From Flammula alnicola (taxonomy: Eukaryota; Basidiomycota; Agaricomycetes; Agaricales; Strophariaceae), in NCBI GenBank assembly GCA_015499995.1, contig JADNRV010000563.1, positions 1 to 24,588 of the forward strand: a DNA stretch of 24,588 nt, in the 5' to 3' direction. The notes beneath the pieces were generated by a model, which saw nothing but the letters and a program-made list of their open reading frames with translations, was not told the origin of the DNA and made no database searches. This document shows, in pieces, positions 9,081 through 20,123 of the stretch (positions within the stretch are counted from its first letter, which is position 1; each line of letters starts with the position of its first letter). The translations under genes were made by a program, and so were the position numbers.

Positions 9081-10901
9081 GCACGTAGCGGGTCTCTCAG
9101 CGGACCCTTCCAATCCTCTCCTCTCATCGTGTCCGTGCAATCGCAACAACCAAACACCCCCGACAAGATTCGAATTTGCAACCATCTCTCCAAAGCCACC
9201 AAATTCCACGCATCCGTAAACTCCCATATCCACAAGGATGAATTCCCGACAAGGTTCGACACAGCGTCCAAGGTCGCCGAAATCGTGAGTCCCCACTTCA
9301 TGTACCCCTCTTCCCCCACACATTCTACCGTCCTTTACGCGCCCCTTTGCGTTTCGTGCGTGGGGTCGCCTTCTTCTATTCGTCATTCATACGACTTGGG
9401 GTATTTGCGCCATGCGCGTTACCCCGGACATTTAACGTCCCCTATTTCCGCACGCCGAGTGTGTTGACCTACATTCCGCACGGCGAGTGCGTTGACTACT
9501 CACTCCGCACGTCGAGTGCATTGACTACTCACTCCGCACGTCGAGTGCGTTGACTACCCGCTCCGAGCATCGAGCGCGAATACTCACTCTGCATGCAGAG
9601 CGCGCGAGAGCATATACATACCTCTTTTACCTCCACTATTCCTTCTCGCTACATGGCACATGATCAAAATGGTTTCTCATTATCCTCCTGCTATACCACA
9701 GATAGCCATGGCACCTCCGGGTATGCAGGCCTGCACCCTTGACATCAAGAAATTTCACAGGACCTGCCCCGTGTTACCTTCTCACAAACCTTGGCTCGTC
9801 GTCCAAGGCTCTCCTGGGAGATTTTTCATCAACCACGCACATCCTTTTGGCGCGGCGTGCGCGAGCAGCAACGCTGGGATGATCGCGAATGCGGTTGTCG
9901 ATATCTGGGATGCAGAAGGAGTCCACCCGGTGCCGAAGTACGAAGACGACTTGAAAGCCTTCAGGTTCCCTACACCCGATGGCCCTTTCGTCTCTGGAGA
10001 CTATCGTTACGAGTACGATCGCACTGAGATGCTCCGGCGCGTCTCCTCTCTCAACGTTCCATGGCATGAGGAGAAGGGCGACGACTCTTTCACTTTTGTT
10101 ACAACGTTTATTGGTTTCCTCTGGGACATCCCACGGAAACTAGTCAGCCTTCCAGAGGCAAAACGTCAGAAGTTTGAAGAACGGGTCCGTCGCTTCCTCG
10201 CAAGCTTCAGCAACCAACCTTGCAAGCTGCTGGACGTCGAAAAGATACACGGCTCCTTGTGCCACGTCGCATTCGTCTACCTCGACGGTCGATCTCACCT
10301 CCCTTCCCTCTCCAACTTCGCTTCAACCTTCCATAACGACGAATACCAAACACGGCGCCCTCCTCACTCCATGATCACGGACCTGAAGTGGTGGCTCGAG
10401 AGGCTTTCGCAACCAGGCGTCTCGCGAACCCTCCGCCCAAGAGGACCCCTGGTGGATCTCGGACTCTATGTCGACGCCTCAACTTCCTGGGGTATCGGTA
10501 TAGTCATCGGCGATGAGTGGGCGGCATTCCGCCTCTCAGCTTCGTGGAAAATCCCAGGTCGCGACATCTGCTGGCTCGAGACGGTTGCCGTCGAGCTCCT
10601 CATCTACTTCCTCGAGTGCAGGGGCATTCACGATTGCTACCTGCTCCTACACTCTGACAACCAGGGCACTATTGGTGCACTCGACAAAGGACGCAGCGGC
10701 AACACATACATCAACCTAGCCATTCGACGTACTCATCTGGTCCTCATGGACCTCTCTATTCTTACTCAAACTGTTTATATCGAGTCTCACGCCAATCCGG
10801 CTGACCCTATCTCGCGCGGAGAACCAGGGCCTGCCGGAAAGCAGCTTATTCCCTCCTTCGAGCTCCCTGAAGAGCTCCGTAGCTGCTTCACTGATGTCTA
10901 G
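9081..10901 (+). pseudogene. DIRS-type reverse transcriptase/RNase H gene, 5'-truncated, one intron
   Basis: Exon 1 (9081-9284) reads SGSLSGPFQSSPLIVSVQ then DKIRICNHLSKAT, the N-terminal RT fingers. A 417 bp intron (9285-9701, GTGAGT...CACAG) follows. Exon 2 (9702-10901) carries the palm (APPGMQACTLDIKKFHRTCP), the catalytic YEDD at 9939-9950, the DIRS-type LLDVEKIHGSLCHVAFVYLDGR thumb region and RNase H. The RNase H acidic residues sit in GLYVDAS, WLETVAVELL, LHSDNQGT and ANPADPISR. About 467 residues are readable. It lacks the 5' coding part and any start codon, so I call it truncated, although all visible catalytic motifs are intact. It overlaps the next ORF by 8 nt. Confidence 0.8.
9446..9605. 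repeat. 29 bp minisatellite inside the RT intron
   Basis: About five to six copies of a unit like TCCGCACGTCGAGTGCGTTG plus ACTACTCAC follow each other. The central copies differ at one or two sites and the outer ones decay. Each unit contains a CACTC...GAGTG foldback. It lies wholly within the 417 bp intron, which explains that intron's unusual length. Confidence 0.8.
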
Positions 10902-12508
10902 GTTAGCCGTGCTATCCCCTCTTCCTCAATCTCGCATGTATATATACTTATCTCGCCACTATAGAATTATCTTTCCTTTCAAACCGGCGATGCGTGTCGT
11001 CGAGAAGTCTGTGGGTGGGGCAGGGTCTTTGGACTTGGCCCCTCCGCGCCCCATACGACTTCGAAACCCCTTCCATCCCTATAAACAACCTGTCCCGACT
11101 TCAACTACTACCTTGCCTACAGCTCGCGTCTCTGCTCCGTCTCCTGCTATGACCCTCATCACCATACCAATACCACAATCCCAAACCTCCGAAAACGTTG
11201 ATCGATTGCCGTCCCGCTCGCTCGACTCCTCCTCGCGTCATATACGACCGCGGAAACCTCAGAGTGGCCGCCACATCCAGCCAAACCCACTACGGCCTCA
11301 CGTTGCCACCGCCGACCGCTTATTCTCGTGGGATACACCATTCGGCATTCGTCACCGCCAGCATCTCACGACACTCCTTCCCCAACCACTCGTCGACGAG
11401 GCCCTGATGTCCATCAGAGGGGCTCTCGCACCAAACACGAAAGGTACATATGGCGCAGGCCCTATGCGGTTCACCCAATTCTGCGACGAATGGGGCATCG
11501 ACGAGGAATTGCGGATGCCCGCGTCATACGCTCTCCTGTGCGCATTCATCGGCGCGCATAGAGGGAAGCAATCAGGCCGCACAATCAAGTCATGGATGTC
11601 AGGTATTCGATCCTGGCATCTAATCAACCATGCCACCTGGTTCGGCAACGACGAGTGGGTCCACATGGCCCGCGTATCGGCCAACAAGGAAGGGACTAAA
11701 CACAAACGAGAACTCCGCGCCCCCGTCTCAATCGAACACCTCTCCGCTCTACGTAGGGCCATCAACCTTTCCGATCCTTTCCACGCTGCTGTGTGGGCAG
11801 TCGCCGTCTGCACGTTCTTCGGATGCCGTCGTCTAGGCGAGACAACAGTTACCGTTGGTGCAGATTTTGATGAAAAATACCACGTACTCCGCTCTGCCTC
11901 GTTCGTCGTCATCTTCTACCTCTACCTCTCATCTCTAACCCTTATTCAGTGTACAATTTCGTCACCAACGCGACGGTTCTCGCTCCGCCAGCTTTCGCAT
12001 TCCGTGGACCAAGACAACGAAAGAAGAAGGTGCCACAGTTATCGTCACCGCACGAAGAGACGCCCTCTGCCCCGTCACGGCTATCCGTAATCACCTCGAC
12101 GTCAACGCTTCTATACCTCAGTCGTCCGCTCTCTTCGCTTATACATCCCCCTCTGGACTACCCAAGAACCTACTCAAGCACGAATTCCTCAGTTTTGTCA
12201 TGGGCATCTGGTCATCTGCTGACTTGGCCCACGTCCTAGGCCATAGCTTTCGCATAGGCGGCGCGGTCGAACTCCTCCTCGCAGGAGTCCCACCCGAAAT
12301 CGTCGCGGCTACTGGTGGCTGGACGTCTCTAGCCTTCCTTCTCTACTGGCGCCGCATGGAGGAGATACTTCCGATGAGCACGTCGAAGGCTTACAATAAA
12401 TCTCACATCAATAATTTGGCATCGATCTTTGAACAATTCCGTATCAACCATAACATCCCTTCCGCCCTCATCGCTCTCGCCGCCTCAGACAACAGCCTTG
12501 AATTGTAG
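10894..12508 (+). CDS. Tyrosine recombinase of a DIRS-type element, one intron
   Basis: Exons are 10894-11900 and 11950-12508, joined across a 49 bp GT-AG intron. The joined frame gives up to 521 residues ending at TAG 12506-12508. The first about 135 residues are Pro/Ser-rich and the true start may be later. The SAM-like core-binding domain starts near ALAPNTKGTYGAGPMRFTQF. The catalytic domain has FFGCRRLGE (first Arg), HSFR (12242-12253), GGW (12314-12322) and the nucleophile Tyr at 12344-12346 in LLYWRRME. These are the R..HxxR..W..Y residues of tyrosine recombinases. The ORF starts 8 nt before the RT stop (ATGTCTAG overlap), a DIRS-like arrangement. The intron splits the catalytic domain between the first Arg and HxxR. 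Confidence 0.8.
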
Positions 12509-13025
12509 ATTAGCCTCGTTGCATATCCCTGTTAACCTAGAATTGTTCCGATTAGATCACGACATCCCTGCTTTGATCACTGCCTCCTGCATTATAGCTT
12601 ATTATTTCGTCGCTCTGCATTGTTCTACATATCTCATTAGCTTTAAGTCCTGCTGCATTACCTTTATACTCCTCACTGTACCTGCTTTACCATAGCCTGC
12701 TATCATGTAACCTAACTGGCACATTATTAACCTGAAATTCCGTCACATACACTGCGAACTCAGACGTGTGAATTTAACTTATCAAGCCAATATTTCCGAG
12801 TGACGCTCTACTGGGGCGCCAGTTTGGCTCACCTGTGCCTCACCAAGCTGCTGGTTTGAGCTTACACTCTGATCGGTACAGCCGCTTGGTTTTCGGCACA
12901 TGTTTTGCCACAACCGAGCTCTCCAGACGCTCAGGTCTTGCCCGGCTTTCCTCGCATCAACTTCAGATCGAAATCTGCAAGTCTCAGGATCACGTGATTC
13001 GGCCATTCCTGGCCAATCTTATCGG
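12509..13025. other. Noncoding flank between the YR gene and the left inverted LTR
   Basis: No gene is seen. A weak second version of the YR 3' end (GAATTGTTCCGATTAGATCA, about 12540) echoes 12432-12455. A palindromic ATCACGTGAT lies at about 12989-12998. The last five bases, ATCGG (13021-13025), would be the 5' target duplication of the LTR element starting at 13026. Split direct repeats of Ngaro type were not found by eye. Confidence 0.45.
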
Positions 13026-14794
13026 TGAAGAGACCGTGAGCGGCTAGCTCTGAACGGAATACTATTCTCCTTACCTGAGCTATTTTTAGCACTTAGTAAA
13101 GCTTACAATGTAGTCTCAATGTTACAAGTCCGGACATTACAATAACAAGACTACTAAGGACTAGAGGAAACTATGCAAGATAACGAGGAACGCGCGGTCA
13201 ATTAAAGACATTATCATTAGTAACTATTGAGATACTAGTCAATCCATCTAATGAAGTGTACGGAAATAGGCGCCTTTCAGTAATATCTTAACCATCCGGC
13301 CTATACAGCGAGGGCGCGGATCTCTAGATTAAAAGAACGGACATCTAGGCACACTACAGGACAGGTCGCGTGACATTGCCGAAGGCATCGAGGACAGTGG
13401 AGCAGCCGGGGTAAAGCAGACGCCCATAAACGCGCCTGTAGCAACGCCGATCAAAGCTCGGATCAGAGGGATACCTAATTGGGAACACATACCATATCGG
13501 GTAATAACTGGGTACAGGAAGATTTCCGGGGTGCATAACTCGACATAGCGAGATCCCAGATGCACGCCGAGGGTACCAGAGTATCGGGTACAAAGGACGA
13601 AGGGTTACAACCCTAATCACGAGCATTATCTCGGACAGAACGTGCGTGGATTGCCCGAGCGTCTCCGACGAGATGTAGGCGCGTCTATGCTCCGGTCAGT
13701 CTATAGCCAATGACAGGACGAGATACCAATGAAAACGAAAGGTCACGAGCTTGTATACCACGCGGTCGAGGAGGATTAAGTCTTAGGCGCTTAAGTTAGC
13801 CGAACCGACGACGATCTGAGCTCCCGATCCAACCAAAAAGGCATGATTGAGCGGGTGAGCACGGAAACTGTACTCCACAAGGCCGCCGCTCGCGCACAAA
13901 TGCCCATGAAATCTCTATATTCTCGTCATTGCGTCTATGTAATAATATATCGTCTCAGTAGTATATAAGCAGCCCTGTAACACCGTAGAAGACAAGCAAT
14001 TTACCACCCACGAGATACAAGCGCTTAAGAGTTATATCTTAAGTGTTTCGCCTCTAAGTACTAGGTAGCTTCAAAGCGAGAGTCCCATAATATAAAAGAA
14101 ACCAAGTAACAATATAAACGAACTGTTAAGAGAGAGAACAAGTGTCTAAGTGCGCTTCCAAGCCAAAGAAAGAGAGTTATAAGCCAAGGAACCTGTCTAA
14201 GTGACTTGTTCAAAACCTACCCTTTGTCAAAGGACATCTGGGGACCTGGACTGTAGTGTCAGTAGACGAAGCGTCTACGCGCCTCTGGCCATTGTTTAGG
14301 AACTGTAGTGTCAGCAGATAAGGAGTCTGCGTGCCTCTTTCCACTAGTAGAGTTTTTGAGACAAGTAAAGACAAGTAAAGGGCATAGAGCCATCTTCTCA
14401 ATTGGAGAACAAGTTAGAACGAGATCAGCTAGCAGTTTGTGCATAGAGCACTAGTTTCAGGCCACCAGTTACGAAATCACACAAGTCTATTGGACTTAAA
14501 ACGACCTATTGACTATTAACGCGTCTAAGGCCTTGCCCCAGCCGTTACTTAGTTAGAAACCTTCTTTTATCGCAAACCTTTCATCAGGTATCGATACTAT
14601 AAAACTATTATCCTCCCCTTGGACGAACTAAGTCAACTAAACATTGATTTGGGTGTTTGAAGTGTAGACTAGTAGTATTAAAAGTGAAGCAGATTAGATT
14701 TGATAGTGATCCTTTAATAGACATTACCGAGTCTATTAAACGCGACTACTTGATTATCTAGTAGTTCACACACACCCCGCACTAAGCATCTTTA
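13026..14794 (+). repeat. Left 1769 bp LTR (5' LTR of the outer gypsy copy)
   Basis: It begins TGAAGAGACC and ends GCATCTTTA, followed by TC and a primer-binding-site-like TGGAGCCCACCGTGAG. A TATA box (TATATAAG) lies at 13962-13969. Every position x pairs with 30347 minus x in the right copy with no indel where I checked. One difference was seen (T at 13037 against C in the right copy). ORFs within it are spurious. Confidence 0.85.
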
Positions 14795-14796
14795 TC

Positions 14797-14812
14797 TGGA
14801 GCCCACCGTGAG
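14797..14812 (+). promoter_or_regulatory. Putative minus-strand primer binding site
   Basis: TGGAGCCCACCGTGAG starts two bases after the LTR end and begins with TGG, complementary to the CCA tail of a tRNA. This is the canonical position in Ty3/gypsy elements. I cannot name the primer tRNA by eye. Confidence 0.65.
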
Positions 14813-14937
14813 GGAGGGTTTCTAAGATATTTGATACGAGGTAGCGGTAAAAGAGGCGTCGATTATTCATACAGAAAGTCGTGCTTCAACCTGTATAGGA
14901 TTTGAATCGTTTAACGGTTAAAACCATACAAAATTGA

Positions 14938-15552
14938 GGGCTCAAGTAATCCTAACAAGGGGAACAAGAGCGCCAATAAGCCTGCGTCAGCGGTAGCTTC
15001 TTCATCAAGGGCACCAGCACCACGCACCACCTATAATTCTATAAGGGCAGGGACAGAACCCTTACCTTTACCATTACCAAAGAAGAAAGAACCAGTCTCG
15101 AGAGAGAAAACCCGCTCAGACTACAGCCAGAAAGTCAGATCCTTCAATAATATTCAAAGCGCATCTCGCAGAGTATTATCTAGGACGGCTTCTGTACCTA
15201 TACAAAGAGCAACCTCCCCACCAGAAGAGGAAGAGGAAGATACGTTACAAGAACCTTTCCAAACACCGCACATACCAACTAGATCTACTAAGATGGGTAT
15301 GCCAGCACCAGGAACATGAGATGCGCCGAAGTTTGATCCAGACAAGGAGTCCGAATTGCTGAGATTTATATCTCGCATGGAGGATCTCTATTCTACTCAT
15401 TCTATCACGGTTGATCAAGAGAAAATAAAGTTGCTAGGCAAATATGCCCCGGCAGAGACTGAAGCAGAATGGAGCGCCTTCGACGAGTATAAAACCGGAA
15501 ACTGGAAAGCTTTTAAAGACGAAGTCATCAAAAGCTATCCAGAAGCTGCCGC
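14938..15552 (+). pseudogene. Ty3/gypsy gag 5' fragment, interrupted
   Basis: One frame reads through a Ser/Pro/Lys-rich N-terminus (SSNPNKGNKSANKP, KVRSFNNIQSASRR) into the capsid-like start APKFDPDKESELLRFISR. It continues DQEKIKLLGKYAP and WSAFDEYKTGNWKAFKDEV before stopping abruptly at the inverted LTR at 15553. The apparent end KDA-stop is read from LTR sequence. There is an in-frame TGA at 15317-15319, just before DAPKF, consistent with a CGA to TGA change. No in-frame ATG is seen at the expected start. The rest of gag should lie beyond the other end of the inserted copy, outside or lost from the window. Confidence 0.8.
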
Positions 15553-17321
15553 TAAAGATGCTTAGTGCGGGGTGTGTGTGAACTACTAGATAATCAAGTA
15601 GTCGCGTTTAATAGACTCGGTAATGTCTATTAAAGGATCACTATCAAATCTAATCTGCTTCACTTTTAATACTACTAGTCTACACTTCAAACACCCAAAT
15701 CAATGTTTAGTTGACTTAGTTCGTCCAAGGGGAGGATAATAGTTTTATAGTATCGATACCTGATGAAAGGTTTGCGATAAAAGAAGGTTTCTAACTAAGT
15801 AACGGCTGGGGCAAGGCCTTAGACGCGTTAATAGTCAATAGGTCGTTTTAAGTCCAATAGACTTGTGTGATTTCGTAACTGGTGGCCTGAAACTAGTGCT
15901 CTATGCACAAACTGCTAGCTGATCTCGTTCTAACTTGTTCTCCAATTGAGAAGATGGCTCTATGCCCTTTACTTGTCTTTACTTGTCTCAAAAACTCTAC
16001 TAGTGGAAAGAGGCACGCAGACTCCTTATCTGCTGACACTACAGTTCCTAAACAATGGCCAGAGGCGCGTAGACGCTTCGTCTACTGACACTACAGTCCA
16101 GGTCCCCAGATGTCCTTTGACAAAGGGTAGGTTTTGAACAAGTCACTTAGACAGGTTCCTTGGCTTATAACTCTCTTTCTTTGGCTTGGAAGCGCACTTA
16201 GACACTTGTTCTCTCTCTTAACAGTTCGTTTATATTGTTACTTGGTTTCTTTTATATTATGGGACTCTCGCTTTGAAGCTACCTAGTACTTAGAGGCGAA
16301 ACACTTAAGATATAACTCTTAAGCGCTTGTATCTCGTGGGTGGTAAATTGCTTGTCTTCTACGGTGTTACAGGGCTGCTTATATACTACTGAGACGATAT
16401 ATTATTACATAGACGCAATGACGAGAATATAGAGATTTCATGGGCATTTGTGCGCGAGCGGCGGCCTTGTGGAGTACAGTTTCCGTGCTCACCCGCTCAA
16501 TCATGCCTTTTTGGTTGGATCGGGAGCTCAGATCGTCGTCGGTTCGGCTAACTTAAGCGCCTAAGACTTAATCCTCCTCGACCGCGTGGTATACAAGCTC
16601 GTGACCTTTCGTTTTCATTGGTATCTCGTCCTGTCATTGGCTATAGACTGACCGGAGCATAGACGCGCCTACATCTCGTCGGAGACGCTCGGGCAATCCA
16701 CGCACGTTCTGTCCGAGATAATGCTCGTGATTAGGGTTGTAACCCTTCGTCCTTTGTACCCGATACTCTGGTACCCTCGGCGTGCATCTGGGATCTCGCT
16801 ATGTCGAGTTATGCACCCCGGAAATCTTCCTGTACCCAGTTATTACCCGATATGGTATGTGTTCCCAATTAGGTATCCCTCTGATCCGAGCTTTGATCGG
16901 CGTTGCTACAGGCGCGTTTATGGGCGTCTGCTTTACCCCGGCTGCTCCACTGTCCTCGATGCCTTCGGCAATGTCACGCGACCTGTCCTGTAGTGTGCCT
17001 AGATGTCCGTTCTTTTAATCTAGAGATCCGCGCCCTCGCTGTATAGGCCGGATGGTTAAGATATTACTGAAAGGCGCCTATTTCCGTACACTTCATTAGA
17101 TGGATTGACTAGTATCTCAATAGTTACTAATGATAATGTCTTTAATTGACCGCGCGTTCCTCGTTATCTTGCATAGTTTCCTCTAGTCCTTAGTAGTCTT
17201 GTTATTGTAATGTCCGGACTTGTAACATTGAGACTACATTGTAAGCTTTACTAAGTGCTAAAAATAGCTCAGGTAAGGAGAATAGTATTCCGTTCAGAGC
17301 TAGCCGCTCGCGGTCTCTTCA
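15553..17321 (-). repeat. Right 1769 bp LTR (3' LTR of inserted copy, minus orientation)
   Basis: This is the reverse complement of 13026-14794. Its U5 end (TAAAGATGC on the + strand) is joined directly to gag codon sequence at 15552/15553, and its U3 end at 17321 meets a polypurine tract. The TATA box maps to 16378-16385 on the minus strand. Both ends are exact LTR termini, so the join arose by integration and not by random breakage. Confidence 0.85.
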
Positions 17322-17358
17322 TCTCCCCCCAACTTAGATATTGACTGTCCCCAGTCAA
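17322..17358 (-). promoter_or_regulatory. 3' polypurine tract plus hairpin of element 2
   Basis: On the minus strand TTGACTG-GGGA-CAGTCAA (17358-17341) is followed by GGGGGGAGA (17330-17322) and then the LTR start TGAAGA. It is the counterpart of 7602-7637. Confidence 0.75.
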
Positions 17359-17866
17359 CCATATCGCACACTATCAAGGGTCTCTTTCATTTGTTTCTTC
17401 GTTCAACATTTGCCTATGCAATCCTTTAGGAGCGCCTATGTTCTCACGACAAAGCTTGCCATTGTAATGAGAAGCACGGTGAAGACTTCCTGCCTAACAA
17501 ACTTTCCGAAGTTCCCAACTCGTGTTCTAAGGTCTTTCCATCCTAGGAATAACTTCCTTAACCGTTGCTGATCCTGACCATCGGTAAGCGCTTCTAATGA
17601 GTCCGCTTCCTCGAAAGGCTACACAACTGATTCTATCAGGTTTTAACATATCCTGCGGCTTCTTTCTTGGTGAATACGAAGAATTGCACTCCGTCATAGT
17701 CGTTCGGTTGCAGTCGGTGACTCGGTGCGGTGTCTGTAGTTTGTTTTGGCCCGCGTATATAAACTGGACATACGCGCTCCTTTAGACTTCAACACTCTCC
17801 GCATTTCCCAACCACCACTGTCAACAACTGCTTCGCTGTCCTATCCTCTAACTAATCATTCCTATC
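17359..17866. promoter_or_regulatory. Upstream region and TATA box of gene A2
   Basis: No gene is seen between the PPT and A2. TATATAAA at 17756-17763 (+ strand) lies about 104 nt before the A2 ATG at 17867, followed by a CT-rich leader. Confidence 0.5.
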
Positions 17867-20123
17867 ATGCCTTCCCCCCTCTATGCTTCCTTGCAACCTG
17901 CTTGGACCTTTCTCAGCCAAAAGCTGATTTGGTTTGCTATCACACCCGAAACGCGTCATGTTTCTGCGGCGTCGCGAACTCTGTTCCAATTGGCCACTCC
18001 CATGGTAAGGGACTTTTTGTCTTTTTGCCCATTATATATCCTTTATCTTCTGGCCTCCCCTTAGAACAACTATATGCGCGAGCTGGAGGCTACAGGCTCC
18101 CCCGAACCTCTGCCTTGTCTGCGCATTCGTCGGTGGATGTGGTTCTTGGCCAACGCCGCTGATGAGGATGTCCCTCCCTTCGCTCGGATTGACATTTTTA
18201 ATGTCACCCAGGAGGTAAGTACCTAGGTATTACTTTTTTTACGTCTTGGGAGATCGCTCATCACAGTCCCTGTCTGTTGTAGGCAAATTTTTATCCATTG
18301 TACGCCAATTGGGTTTTGGACGCGGGTGTGGACTGTGTACCTCCCTATCCGCATTACGTTGGTATGGCCCAACGTCTCTTAGATGCGGAGTGGATCTCTT
18401 CCCCCGTTGTAGAGGCTACCCAGGTGCCCCCTGGTACATATCTTTTTCGTTTTATCGTTTATCCCGTCTGTTCGCTTACAGCTTCTTTTGTTTAGCTACT
18501 GTACCAGAGATGGACCTTGACGCAATGCGTCTTTCGCCACCCCCGTTGCCCGCTCTTCAACCCGCGATGGAAGCCGCTGAGGTTTCCCCTGGTACGTATT
18601 TTCTATCTTAGTATCCTATTAATGTGTTGTTTACCCTGTCTTCATGGCAGACGGTATGGACTTGGGCATAAACGAGGCAAGTCTGCCACCGCCCTCTCCA
18701 CTCCTTGGTGCGTAGTTGATCTTACATCTTTTATTCGTCCTTGACTAACTCATCGTCTGCTAGCTACTAGCCCAGACATGGCCACTGGAGAGGCGCGTTT
18801 ATCGCTCTCCCCATCTCCTGTGGTACCACTCGCGACGGAGGATCCTGAGGATAGGCTGCGTTCCCTCCTCGAGCCGCCTCCTCGTCGTCCTAGGGGTCAC
18901 AAGGGCAAAGCTCGGGCTCGCACCCCGTCCCTCCTTCCTTCTCTTGCACCAGCACCTCCCCTTCGCACACCATTTACTCGCGTGGCGGCTGCTTGTCTTG
19001 CAGCGTCTTCTAGTGTTACCCCAAGACTGCTGGAGACCCTGGACGCAGACCCCTCAGTTCTCACGGATCGCGCCGCTGCTGCTCGACTCGCGGTTACTCG
19101 TCGACAAACAGCTCTTCCTGGGGTTGCTTCAAGCTCGCGGGTAACCTTGGACGTCAAGCCTGCTGCTCCCCCGACTCTTAAACGCAAGGTCGCCGCACTC
19201 GGCGATGCCAGAAGTAAGCGCCCGCGACTCGAAGTCGCACCAGACGTCCCAGCGTCAAACTTTGCTCCTTCGAGCAAACTCCTGGCTGAGCAGTTTACTC
19301 TGCTCTTGGGTAACGGCCCCATGACTTTGGTGAGTACTGTTTCTTTTCTTCCATCTTTAGTTATATATCCTCATTACTTGTGTACCAGACACCACCGGTG
19401 TGCACTGCGTGCCGTCTCAAGGGTTTAGAACCTGAGGAGTGCGTCATTCCACCCGGTGAACACGGCTGCGAACGGTGCAAGCGGAACCGACACGGTATCT
19501 GCTCTTTCCGAGCGAAGCTCAAGGATCAAATCCCCAACTTCGAAGCCTCGGTCGAAGTTAGCCAGCTTTCTTTGACCAGTGAGTACCTCATTCTCATGTC
19601 CTTTATTTTCCCCAAGTTAATCATGTATTCTTTAGACCTTCACAACCTCTTTGGCCGCCTTCATCGCACTAGCACTTGGAATTTGGTCCAGCGGGAGTAC
19701 GTTCGCCAAAGCGAGCTCGAAATGTCCGCGTTATCGCGCGAAATTTCGAGTTCCTTGCATCGCTTAGTCGCGACGGATCCCGACGATTCCTTCCAGGAGT
19801 TGTATGTCGAGGATAACGAAGCCATGGCAGCCTTGGTTGACGTCTTGTCTGCCTTGGCTCCTGGCTCGTTGCCTTGCACTGATCCTCACCCGGACTCGCG
19901 TACTTCGCTATCCGAGTTGGCTTCGTTGCTAGAAGGTGTCCCAGCTCCAAGCTGGTTTCCTCGACCGGACCATCGTTTCCTGCCTCGTGCCGTCCCTCCC
20001 CCAGAGAACGTTTCCGACGCTGGTGACGTTGCTGGTTCGGTCGATACCGACACCGCGCTTGCAGAGTTAGATGACCTCGATGAACAGGTCGCCATTCTGG
20101 AGTCTCTTACTTCGGCCAAGTAG
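17867..20123 (+). CDS. Antisense cargo gene A2 of element 2: Zn2Cys6-like cluster protein, eight exons
   Basis: Exons are 17867-18004, 18065-18214, 18283-18433, 18496-18591, 18651-18707, 18764-19329, 19389-19578 and 19636-20123. All seven introns are GT-AG of 56-68 bp, and the frame closes exactly at 611 residues. Residues 1-about 150 are helical and Trp-rich (IRRWMWFLANAA). Residues about 150-385 are Pro/Ser/Arg-rich and disordered with NLS-like KRKV and SKRPRLE. The Cys cluster is C391, C394, C404, C413, C416, C424 (CX2CX9CX8CX2CX7C). A helical coiled-coil region (REYVRQSELEMSALSREISS) and an acidic tail (ALAELDDLDEQVAILESL) follow. The gene appears intact. It is homologous in design to A1, with the Cys exon bounded by the same intron phases. 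The likely role is nuclear nucleic-acid binding, inferred; it could instead be a retroelement-encoded regulator or Gag-like accessory protein. Confidence 0.8.

Noticed and set aside
8960..9386. Minus-strand ORFs opposite the RT exon 1
   Set aside because: They are shadows of the sense frame that encodes recognisable RT residues and has a GTGAGT donor.
9446..9605. CRISPR-like array
   Set aside because: The repeats are directly adjacent without unique spacers, diverged at the edges, in a eukaryotic intron.
12509..13025. Split direct repeats of an Ngaro element around the RT-YR genes
   Set aside because: I looked for sequence shared with 8954-9080 and saw nothing beyond short chance matches.
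13329..13626. Mirror ORFs of 78 and 90 codons repeated at 16721-17018
   Set aside because: They occur identically in both arms because they are LTR sequence, overlap each other in two frames and have no protein-like feature.
15356..15565. A separate small gene of 69 codons
   Set aside because: It is the distal part of the gag frame after the TGA, and its last codons and stop come from LTR sequence.
18897..19322. 141-codon minus-strand ORF opposite A2 exon 6
   Set aside because: It is antisense to an Arg/Ala/Pro-rich exon of a gene with eight consistent exons; GC bias keeps the frame open.
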